A stretch of 64,000 bases of DNA from Mixophyes australis (taxonomy: Eukaryota; Chordata; Amphibia; Anura; Limnodynastidae), in the NCBI GenBank assembly GCA_036250195.1, contig JAVHZZ010000004.1, forward strand, positions 256,865,228-256,929,227, in the 5' to 3' direction. Made by a program: the position numbers and the translations under genes. The notes under the pieces are model-generated. The model was given only the letters and a program-made list of their open reading frames with translations. It was not told where the DNA came from and ran no database searches. Positions within the stretch are counted from its first letter, which is position 1, and the number at the start of each line of letters is the position of its first letter. Of this stretch, positions 55,636-64,000 are shown piece by piece.

Positions 55636-57284
55636 AACAAAACCCAACCTCCCGCTTCCCTGATCAATGCCCGAGTGAAGATGGCGGCGGCAAGCGGGGA
55701 ATTTATAGAATCCAAGTATCGCCAGAACCGACGGCGGGATTTGGACTCATAGCCTCGTTTTCAGTTTTTCTCAGCGGCGGAAATACCCGAACAGTGCTCT
55801 GATCGCCCTCGGATCCGCACTGTTCGGGTGGGCTCGGATTGCGATAATCCGAGTCCGCTCATTGTTAGAGAAAATGCTTCATGAATAATCTGTTTTTTAA
55901 GAGGTCTCCCTTGGTTAAACAATGAAATATCTCTCCAATCAGAGAATTCTGGTTCCTCAATACTAAGATGGACTGAACTTTGTTAAAAAAGGAAAGATTT
56001 TGCAGGACAAAATATTTATTAGTGGCAAAAGAGTTTGCAGCTATGTTATATGCAGAGCCGGATTTAGACCTCATGGTGCCATAGGCAAGATATTGGTTTG
56101 GCCCCCCCCCCCCCCCCCCCCCAGTCCCCCACGCTCCCCCAGACCCCCAAAACCCCCCCGCCTCCCTGAAACAATCCATAGCATTATATTTTTTTTTAGC
56201 ATAGCATATACTCCTATAGTTAAGTAGAAGGGTAAGCTATGTGCCGCCGCACATAATGCTGCTCCTCTTGCATCACCATGCGGCGCCTCATTATTGTCCC
56301 TCTCATCACACTGTGCCCTACTTTATCATTACACTGCATCACACTGTGGTCCCAGCAGTTAAATAATAATGTCCATGGACCCCATATTTTGTCAAAGGAT
56401 CTACCAGAATTTTGAATTATGCTGGTCATATGCTCCATATGATGAACATTAAGCTCAGTGGTCGAAGTGGAAATTTAGAAGTGGCGGTATGAAAAATGTA
56501 ATGAGAATGTAAACAAGTGAATGGAATTTTATTATTTTACAATGAAGGCAGTACGAGAAGTAGTGGTATGGCCTACTACCATATACACCCCACTTCCACC
56601 ACTGCTTAACTTTTAATTCATACAAATTGTACTTTATCTTTAACTAAACTTAGGTATTAATCATAATTAACATGTCAAGAAACTGCAGTTCATGGTTAGC
56701 AAGCCCAGTAATAAAAAACAGCAGTCTCCTATCACTACCACGTCACAGACCGTCCGCCACTACAGTTACTGACTGCAGCCCTCTACCTACAGAAACATGA
56801 AAAAGCGCTGGAATGCAATAATCATGTTAATATGTCAGTCTTCTGCATGAATCCCATAGTGCTACATTTAAACAAGTCAGACCTCCTCATAATATAAATC
56901 CCACCAGATTCAGGATAGTTGGCAGACTGCCCTGCTCTCTCCTACCTGTTCTCGTCACTTTCACGGTTTGTGGCTGCTGTTGTCTTTAGATCAGCTGCTG
57001 CTTGTTTGGATCCTGGAATGTTGGAGGCCCTATTTGGAAAAAAAATGGGTACAAGAAATGTAGTAAACTACAACCAGCCCCAGTGTTAAATCAATATAGC
57101 ACCCACATTTTATAAGTAGACCTCCCTCCAACCAAAACATTAAATTAATAGCATACACATTTAATAAATAGAGCTATTTCCCTCCAACCAGCTCCAACAT
57201 TAAATTAATAGTGTTACCATTTAAAAAATAAACCTATTTCCCTCCCACAAACAGCCTCTCATACACACACATAATATAAATACA

Positions 57285-57410
57285 CTGGCCCCTCACACAC
57301 ACATGATATACATACACTGGCCCCTTACACACACATAATATACATACACTGGCCCCTCACACACACATAATATACATACAATGGCCCTCACACACACATA
57401 TTATATTAAT
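57285..57410. repeat. 32-bp AC-rich tandem repeat, about 4 units
   Basis: ctggcccctcacacacacatgatatacataca has starts at 57285, 57317, 57349 and (as atggccc) 57381. Confidence 0.85.
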
Positions 57411-57574
57411 ATAAAGGGTGTCTCTTTTCATTTTGAGGTAAGAGGTGTCAGGATTGAGGCAGCGGGTCATGTGAGGAAATAGATAATGAGCATGTGTCAT
57501 AGGGAATATCAAAGAAAAGATAGTGAGTGTTGTAAGGGTATTGTTGGCTGAGGAGGGGCCATGTGGGGAACAGA

Positions 57575-58500
57575 CTTCTAACTCACATGCCCCCGCTCTG
57601 CCCAGCACCTTCACACATGCCCCCTCTGCCCAGCACCTTTAGCCACACATGCCCCCCCTATGCCCTGCAGCTTCCATCACACATGCCCCCTGTGCCAGCG
57701 AAGTTTCCATCACACATGCCCCCTGTGCCAGAACAGCTTCTATCACACATGCCCCCTGTGCCAGCACAGCTTCCATCACACATGCCCCCTGTGCCAGTGC
57801 AGCTTCCATCACACATGCCCCCTATGCATCACACATGCCCCCTGTGCCAGAGCAGCTTCTATCACACATGCCCCCTGTCCCAGCGCAGCTTCCATCACAC
57901 ATGCCCCCTGTGCCAGCGCAGCTTCCATCACACATGCCCTCTGTGCATCACACATGCCCCCTGCTCATCACACATGCCCCCTGTGCCAACGCTGCTTCCT
58001 TCACACATGTCCCCTGTGCATCACACATGTCCCCTGTGCATCACACATGCCCCCTGTGCCAACGCTGCTTCCTTCACACATGTCACCTGTGCATCACACA
58101 TGCCCCCTGTGCCAGCCCTGCTTCCTTCACACATGTCCCCTGTGCATCACACATGTCCCCTGTGCCAATGCTGCTTCCTTCACACATGCTCCCTGTGCAT
58201 CACACATGTCCCCTGTGCATCACACATCCCCCCTGGGCCAACGATGCTTCCTTCACACATGCCCCCTGTGCCAGTGCTGCTTCCTTCACACATGTCCCCT
58301 GTGCATCACACATGCCCCCTGTGCCAGCGCTGCTTCCTTCACACATGCCCCCTGTGCATCACACATGTCCCCTGTGCATCACACATGCCCCCTGTGCCAA
58401 CGCTGCTTCCTTCACACATGTCCCCGTGCATCACACATGCCCCCTGTGCCAGCGCTGCTTCCTTCACACATGTCCCCTGTGCCAGCGCTAATTCCATCTC
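57575..58500. repeat. Compound minisatellite, 33-bp and 20-bp units
   Basis: A 33-bp unit (cttccatcacacatgccccctgtgccagcgcag) is mixed with a 20-bp unit (tgcatcacacatgtcccctg). The 33-bp unit gives 11-residue peptides such as SFHHTCPLCQR, which superficially resemble zinc fingers. The three long frames across this block (57563-58607) are repeat products. Confidence 0.93.
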
Positions 58501-58834
58501 ACACACTCCCCTTCTTCTTACCTTTTTCTACACGAATGCAGCCAGGAACTGAAAGAAATCATGGAGCTCCAGCACCGACTACCATAGACTTTCAGCAGCC
58601 CGCCTAACACTATGTACCATGTGACCGCTGCGATCACATGACCCTGTGATGTCATATTGACGTGCCAGGGTACCTACGCTGAAGGAGATCTAGCCACTAC
58701 CCTTCTAGCTCTACCACTGTGCCCCTCACCCGATTCGCGGCAACCCCCCCACCCCTATCTGGTCCCCCAGAGAGCCGCTAGGCCCTAGGCAGGTGCCTAG
58801 GTTGCCTAGTGGTAAATCCGGCCCTGGTTATATG

Positions 58835-59402
58835 GCACAATGTCAGTGACAGTATTTACAATCTAGATGTGCAGTACAAGTGACCTGCAAGTGCCATTGC
58901 GATACCACTAAAATCTATTTGTAGATCATGAGCAAAATGCAAAAATATACTGTATATCACATAAACCAATGTATTAATGTAAAAAGAGAACTTTCAATAT
59001 TTCACCATTGAAATGAAAGTAGCCCCAATGCCTACTTAAAGAAGTGTGAAATAAGCAGTACATTTGCAATGTTACACATAATTTTAAATTAATAAGATGT
59101 AACTCAATAACTTGAAACTCAAGGCCTTTGGGGTGAGAAACATTTACAAGTATCTTCCAACATTTTGGAGATTAGAGTGGACAAGCACCACTTCTTGTGC
59201 TGTGTCTTGTGTTGTATTTGTTTGGTTAGTTCTCGAGTGTCTGGAAGGCTGGTTATTTATGGCCAGGAAATAGGAACATTGTACAGTATGCACAAATTTC
59301 TCTCCCCCGCAGGTGTGTGATTACAGAAGTTACCAAATAGAAAAACAAATGGGAATATTTTAAGTCTTCAAAACACCCAATCATATTTTTAGCAAAGAGA
59401 AC
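58835..59402. other. Interval without recognised gene
   Basis: AT-rich. No repeat structure or motif-bearing open frame. Confidence 0.4.
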
Positions 59403-59634
59403 TGTCACACGCCGCTCACCCACAGCTGCCACCCGGTAACCTGAATATCATTTATTCCTCATTCCCTGCTTCTTCCCTGGCTGTCAGGCCAGTAATCAGC
59501 TCTGCACATACGCAGGTAATCATCTCACCTGTGTTCACCTGTCCCGCTCATCCATTGGTTACCTCTCATTTATAAGGCTCCTCCCAGCACCTCTCAATGC
59601 TGGTTCATCTTGTCAGACTCCTCGCCTGGAAGCA

Positions 59635-59995
59635 GCTCATGCACTCTGCTACTGCAATCACTTATTACCTGCTCCACTCGTTAGTTTCAACTCCTGCAGA
59701 TCATCGCTACCATCTCTCCAAGTGTATTGCTGCAACTCACCTATTACCTGCTCCACTCGTTAGTGGTAACTACTGCAGATCATCACTACCATCTCTCCAA
59801 GTGTATTGCTGCAACTCACCTATTACCTACTCCACTCGTTAGTGGTCACTTCTGCAGATCATGGCTACCATCTTTCCAAGTGTACTGCTGCAAATCACCT
59901 ATTACCTGCTCCACTCGTTAGTGGTCACTTCTGCAGATTATCGCTATCATCTTTCCAAATGTGCTGCTGCAAATAACCTACTATTTCTCTATGGA
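59635..59995. repeat. 79-bp tandem array, about 4.5 units, in the putative LTR
   Basis: attacctgctccactcgttagt recurs with a 79-bp period (phrase cct.ctccactcg at 59668, 59747, 59826, 59905), joined by gcagatcat.gctaccatct.tccaagtgt.. . Confidence 0.93.
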
Positions 59996-60234
59996 CTATC
60001 ACTGAGCATCACTCAGTAATCCTACTTATTTGTAGCTATCTAGTACCTACATTCTTCTCTGTACTAGGTTCTCTATCAATGCTCACTGGGAACTCCCTAG
60101 AGGGCCGCGACCTGCAGGGTGGAAGCTGCCAAGCCCAAATTCCCTTGCTGGAACCTCTGGTGAAGTACCATCTATCCCAGGCAGAACAGAAGGATCCCAC
60201 TCATCCTAGTGAATCCTAACAGTAAGAACCAGCC

Positions 60235-61023
60235 ATGACGGATCCCGATAGAGAATCTTCAGCTAAAGATCTACGCCAACATCTTGTTGGAAGGTTAGAA
60301 CGGCAAGATACTATAGAAGTGCAAGTATTGCAATGTTTGCAATCTCTGGTCACCTGCTTGGACGCTCTTCAAGTAACTCCTTCACCTCCAGCCGCAGTTC
60401 AAGTTCCGACTCAGCCTCTTGTATTCGAGGCATCCCCTGCTTCCTCCACATTACGCCTCCCCACTCCTTCCAAATTTGATGGGGACCCCAAGTTCTGTAG
60501 GGGATTTTTGAACCAATGTTCAATTCAATTTGAGCTCCTTTCACAGAACTTTCCTACCTCTAGGTCCAAGGTTGCCTACATCATATCCCTGTTATCTGGA
60601 CAAGCGTTGGCCTGGGCTTCCTCTCTCTGGGAGCGGAACGATAACCTCCTCAATGACTCCTCTGCCTTTATCATGACTTTTCGGAAGATCTTTGATGAAC
60701 TTGGTCGGGTTATTTCCGCAGCTTCTAGTATTCTCCGGCTATGCCAGGGCATACGTTTTGTGGCACAATATGTTATTGAATTACCTGCTACTCTTGATTT
60801 GTTAATTTCTCTATGGTTCTGAGAAAGATCTTCTGAGAAAGAGTTTCCCAGACGTGCACCTCTCCGACTGGCGCCTCAGTGTCTATCTCCCACTTCTTCC
60901 GATGAACTCATGCAGTTGGGCCACTCTCCCCTAACCCCGGAAGAGAGAGAAAGGAAAAGTAAGAATAAATTATGTATTTATTGCGAAGACCCTGGACATC
61001 TTTTCAAATCATGTCCTAAATGA
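60235..61023 (+). pseudogene. Gypsy gag with zinc knuckle
   Basis: Start MTDPDRESSAKDLRQHL at 60235. A coiled-coil-prone segment is followed by the retrotransposon capsid pattern LPTPSKFDGDPKFCRGFLNQCSIQFEL, a spacing typical of Ty3/Gypsy (Sushi-type) gag, then VAYIISLLSGQALAWASSLW. A TGA at 60820-60822 interrupts. The same frame continues to a single zinc knuckle, CIYCEDPGHLFKSC (60973-61014, CX2CX4HX4C), and stops at about 61021. Gag would form the particle and bind the RNA. Confidence 0.8.
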
Positions 61024-61129
61024 TCGGGAAACGACAGACCTTACCTTGCTCAGGGGAGGTCAGGTTAAGGACATTTAACTTCTCTCCAGATTTTTTTTTA
61101 ACCAAACATGCTCCTTTCCGGTCACCCTA

Positions 61130-61624
61130 CATTGGTCCTCTGGATCTGTTCAGTCCTCTGCTCTACTAGACTCTGGTGCTGCCGGGAATTTCATTTCACT
61201 GTCCTTAGTGAAACAACGGGCTCTTCCTTCCGTGCCTCTGATGAAACCAATTGTCATTACCGGTATTGATGGTGCTTCTCTGGTAAATTGCCGTATTCAC
61301 CACTGTACCAATGTACTCTCCCTACAGATAGGGGCCTTACATTGGGAAAAAAATTATTTTCTCATCCTTCCATTGGCTACGAGTCCTATTGTTCTAGGCC
61401 TACCTTGGCTTCACATGCATTCACCGCTCTTGGACTGGCCTTCCTCTCAAATTCTGGCTTGGGGAACAGCCTGCTCAGGAAGATGCCATACCCAAGTAAA
61501 AGCGCTGAGGACTCTCCATACCGTAATGGACCCTACTGCCTCCATGCTTCCCTCCCAATATTCGATGCTTGCAGATGTCTTTAATAAAACATATGCTGAA
61601 CAACTACATCCTCATCGGGCATGA
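61130..61624 (+). pseudogene. Gypsy aspartic protease
   Basis: LLDSGAAGNFIS (catalytic DSG at 61169) lies in a frame open to 61624, followed by VITGIDGASL and SPIVLGLPWLHMHSP, the usual ILGLPWL C-terminal block of these proteases. The frame is lost at 61622-61624, before the reverse transcriptase. Confidence 0.8.
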
Positions 61625-62800
61625 GATTGCCCCATTGATCTATTACCTGGGAAAATTTCTCCTAGAGGCAGAGTCTACCCTTTTTCCTTGCCTGAAACTG
61701 AGGCCACCGCCTTATACATCAAGGAGAATTTTCAACGGGGTTTTATTAGGCTCTCCAGCTGGAGCCGGTTTCTTCTTTGTGAAAAAAAAAAGATGGTACC
61801 CTGCGCCCTTGCATTGACTACAGAGGCCTAAATTCCATTACCATTAAAAAACGATATCTCCACTAATAGCCGAGCTATTTGATCGTATCAAAGGTGCCCA
61901 AATTTTCACCAAATTGGACCTTCGTGGGGCCTATAACCTCATCAGGATACGAGTCGGGGACGAGTGGAAGACTACGTTCAACACCCGGGATGGCCACTAC
62001 GAATTCCTAGTGATGCCTTTCGGACTCTATAATGCTCCAGCAGTGTTTCAGAGCTATTTCAATGAGATCTTCTGCGATCTATTGTATTCCTTTGTGGTGG
62101 TGTACCTTGACGACATCTTAATCTTCTCAAGGGATCTCCAGTCCCATCGCCTGCATGTTGCCGAAGTCCTCTCTCGACTTCGTAAGAACCAGTTATATTG
62201 CAAACTGGAGAAATGTTCTTTTGAAGCTCCCAGGCTACCCTTTCTTGGGTACATTGTCTCTGGATCAGGACTTCAGATGGATCCTGAGAAGGTTCAGGCT
62301 ATCCTGGAATGTCCTCGCCCTAACACCCTCAAGACCATTCAACGATTTCTTGGATTTGCCAACTACTACCGGCGCTTTATCTCGGGATATTCTACCATCG
62401 TGGCCCCTTTAATTGCTCTCACTAGGAAAGGAGCCGAAATCCATCAGTGGTCACCAGAGGCTGTCGAGGCCTTCTCCTTCCTCAAGGAAGCATTTTCCTC
62501 CGCTCCTATCCTAAAACAACCTGATCTGTCCTCCCTTTTCTTTTTGAAGTTGATGCTTCTACGATTGAAGTTGGAGCAGTTCTGTCTCAGAGGTCAAGTC
62601 AAGGCAAATGTCATCCTTGTGCTTTCTATTCTCGGAAATTTCTACCTGCTGAGAGGAACTACACCATAGGTGACAAGGAGCTGCTAGCTATTAAATTAGC
62701 CTTATGCGAATGGCGCTATCTTCTGGAGGGGGCTTGTCACCCAGTCACAGTATTCACAGATCATAAAAACCTTCTTTACCTCCAGTCTGCTTAGTGCCTA
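61625..62800 (+). pseudogene. Gypsy reverse transcriptase and RNase H, frameshifted
   Basis: RT blocks in order: a PxxxRVYPFS linker region (about 61660), CIDYRGLN (about 61813, another frame), FTKLDLRGAYNLIRI (catalytic Asp), FLVMPFGLYNAPAVFQ, YLDDILIF (62103-62114), RFLGFANYYRRFI and HQWSPEA. RNase H begins as FEVDAS, then [10 protein letters not shown] and [12 protein letters not shown], after a frame change near 62550, with a TAG near 62792. Frame breaks at about 61740, 61815, 61855 and 62550 make it inactive. Confidence 0.85.
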
Positions 62801-63835
62801 AATCGCCGTCAAGCACGGTGGTCATTGTTCTTCTCATGTTTTGATCTTCATGTGACCTTCAAACCAGGGCTTAAAAATAAAAAAGCTGATGCCTTGTCTC
62901 AAGCCTTTGAGAATGCTGAACCTGAGGATTTCCTTGGATGTCCCATCTTGGACCCTAAATGCCTCCAAGCGACTACGCTGTCTACTTCTCCACCGGGGAA
63001 AACCTTTGTCCCTCCCTATTTGCAGAAAAGACTTCTCACATGGTTCCATGCTTCACGTTTTTCTGGACATCTAGGGACTCGTAAGACCTGTGAATTGATT
63101 TCTCGCCAGTACTGGTGGCCTAAATACCAGTTCAAAATGAAAGAATTTGTAGCCGCTTGCGCTGTGTGTGCCCAACACAAATCTCCTCATCAGCCTCCAC
63201 TGGGTCTTCTCCATCCTCTTCCGTTGCCCACTAAACCATGGACTCATATCCATGGATTTCATCACAGACATACCCACTAGCAAAAAATGTAACACCATCT
63301 GGGTGACTGTGGACCGATTTTCTAAGATGGCATATTTCGTCCCCTTGGTTGGCCTACCCTCTTCAACAGCATTGGCACAACACTTCATTAAAGAAATCTT
63401 TTGCATACATGGCTGCCCCATGGAGATTGTCTCTGACCGTGGAGTCCAATTCGTATCAAAATTCTGGAGATCTCTGTGTCATCTCCTGGGCATCCGCATA
63501 AATTTTCCTCCTCCTACCATCCTCAAACCAACGGCCAAACCGAGAGAGTTAATTAAGATCTGGAAACATTTATCAGAATCTTCTCCTCTGCTAATCAGGA
63601 CAATTGGGTTGATATGTTGCCATGGGCCGAATTTGTTCACAATAACGCCTTTCATGAATCCACCTCTGCCACTCCATTCCTTATTGTATATGGAGGACAC
63701 CGTCTCATTCCAGAATTCTGCAGTTAACGATCTACGTAAGGACTTCCTTTCTACATGGTCCCAGGTGCGGAGGGCGTTAAAAAAAATCCTCTACTCGCTA
63801 CAAGCTTTTTGCTGACAAAAAGTGCAGGGCTGTTC
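62800..63835 (+). pseudogene. Gypsy integrase, frameshifted and truncated
   Basis: From 62825: FKPGLKNKKADALSQ (end of the RNase H linker), then the HHCC zinc-binding domain (FHASRFSGHLGTRKT.. to CAVCAQHK, about 63045-63180). A frame change near 63230 leads to the DDE core: SMDFITDIP (first Asp), VSDRGVQFVSKFW (second Asp). The third catalytic Glu region (NGQTERVN) lies in a different frame near 63530, with a stop after it. The element breaks off at about 63835, soon after the core. Confidence 0.82.
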
Positions 63836-64000
63836 CTATTAACATGAATGGGATATAAAATGAAATATCACTCACAAAACTAAATTTACTAACAGCAAGA
63901 TATGCAGGCACATAGCGCATCTAGTACTGACCAAATGCACCTCTTTGACGGTCTCTGTACGAATGCTTTACGCAATTTGCAGGATTTGATGTATAAAATG
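63836..64000. other. Unassigned sequence to window end
   Basis: AT-rich sequence after the Gypsy truncation. No feature recognised. Confidence 0.4.

Larger units (their letters stand above)
55137..55867 (-). mobile_element. 5' end fragment of a hAT related to the giant element
   Basis: Read on the minus strand from 55867: TAACAATGAGCGGACTCGGATT, then ccgagcccacccgaaca, gatccgaggg, ctgttcgggtatttccg, gaggctatgag and a ccgccatctt block. The order and sequence match 34260-34450 of the giant hAT. Further in lie a 37-bp minisatellite (55338-55635), an A/T-rich stretch and a 50-bp repeat (55139-55270) homologous to the 58-bp unit. The fragment then stops at the SINE, so the transposase half is lost. 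Confidence 0.85.
56053..58826. mobile_element. hAT-type element, 2774 bp, CAGAGCCG family, perfect 8-bp TSD
   Basis: Ends CAGAGCCGGATTTAGAC and, inverted, CAGGGCCGGATTTACC. The duplication gttatatg is exact (56045-56052 and 58827-58834). It contains a long C-run (56102-56122), an AC-rich 32-bp repeat (57285-57385) and a 1-kb minisatellite (57575-58500). No transposase was recognised, so it is a long non-autonomous element sharing ends with the 280-bp MITE at 32651. Confidence 0.9.
59403..63835 (+). mobile_element. Ty3/Gypsy LTR retrotransposon, decayed and 3'-truncated
   Basis: A putative 5' LTR (from TGTCACACGCCGC at 59403 to about 60210, holding a 79-bp array) precedes gag (60235), a zinc knuckle (60973-61014), protease (about 61130), reverse transcriptase, RNase H and integrase in Ty3/Gypsy order. 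The sequence leaves the element near 63835 within the integrase C-terminal part, so no 3' LTR or chromodomain is seen and the LTR ends cannot be confirmed. Each domain contains stops or frameshifts. Confidence 0.85.

Noticed and set aside
55338..55752. Open frames with repeated TGLSRTEHRTKHH-type peptides
   Set aside because: A 37-bp minisatellite in the 5' region of a hAT. The three peptides are the three frames of one repeat.
57563..58607. Repeated peptide with CPLC and H..H looking like a zinc-finger array
   Set aside because: Produced by 33-bp and 20-bp repeat units. Frame changes between units, spacing not matching any zinc-finger class, and location inside a non-autonomous hAT.

Overview
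The window is transposon-dense vertebrate DNA, most likely from an anuran amphibian. The clues are hAT elements with 8-bp target-site duplications (TSDs), Ngaro-like tyrosine-recombinase retrotransposons carrying an SGNH hydrolase, L1 and Tx1-like LINE pieces, a tRNA-headed SINE ending in a GAT repeat, foldback MITEs and a Ty3/Gypsy element. The species assignment is inference. I found no convincing host exon, no cellular RNA gene and no prokaryotic feature. Every protein-coding remnant I recognise is a transposon gene, and all of them are broken.

Layout. 1-6887: two hAT transposase copies, head to head, joined near 3297. About 8200-12495: a minus-strand, internally deleted Ngaro-like element with a foldback MITE and a second insertion. 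13227-15322: a hAT-type element whose transposase is replaced by a Tx1/L1-like reverse-transcriptase C-terminus. 16636-17595: a foldback MITE and a small deleted hAT. 19541-19869: a SINE. 21127-23455: MITEs and foldbacks. 23806-29989: a Tc1-like element carrying a hAT that itself carries another hAT, plus an L1. 30488-32930: two hAT MITEs. 34260-46416: a 12.2-kb hAT with a perfect 8-bp TSD, a 7-kb minisatellite of about 121 x 58 bp in its 5' half, and a broken transposase. 46893-53550: a 6.7-kb Ngaro-like element (gag, RT-RNase H, tyrosine recombinase, SGNH hydrolase) between 84-bp direct repeats. 54931-58826: a SINE, a 5' piece of a hAT related to the giant one, and a 2.8-kb hAT filled with minisatellite. 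59403-63835: a decayed, 3'-truncated Ty3/Gypsy element.

The main result is the giant hAT and its relatives. Five copies or fragments of one loose hAT lineage share 3' subterminal sequence or TIR character. Most have independently grown tandem arrays next to the transposase (50, 58, 79, about 98 and about 115-bp units), and their 3' tails contain short pieces of their own transposase gene. The 58-bp array of the giant copy appears to be an expansion of a 50-bp repeat present only about 2.5 times in the relative at 55.1 kb. It then grew by block duplications of about 1798 and 1102 bp. Within each element the genes have their usual joint roles: transposase acting on TIRs, or gag/RT/recombinase making and integrating cDNA. 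The visible stops and frameshifts mean none of these copies could act without help.
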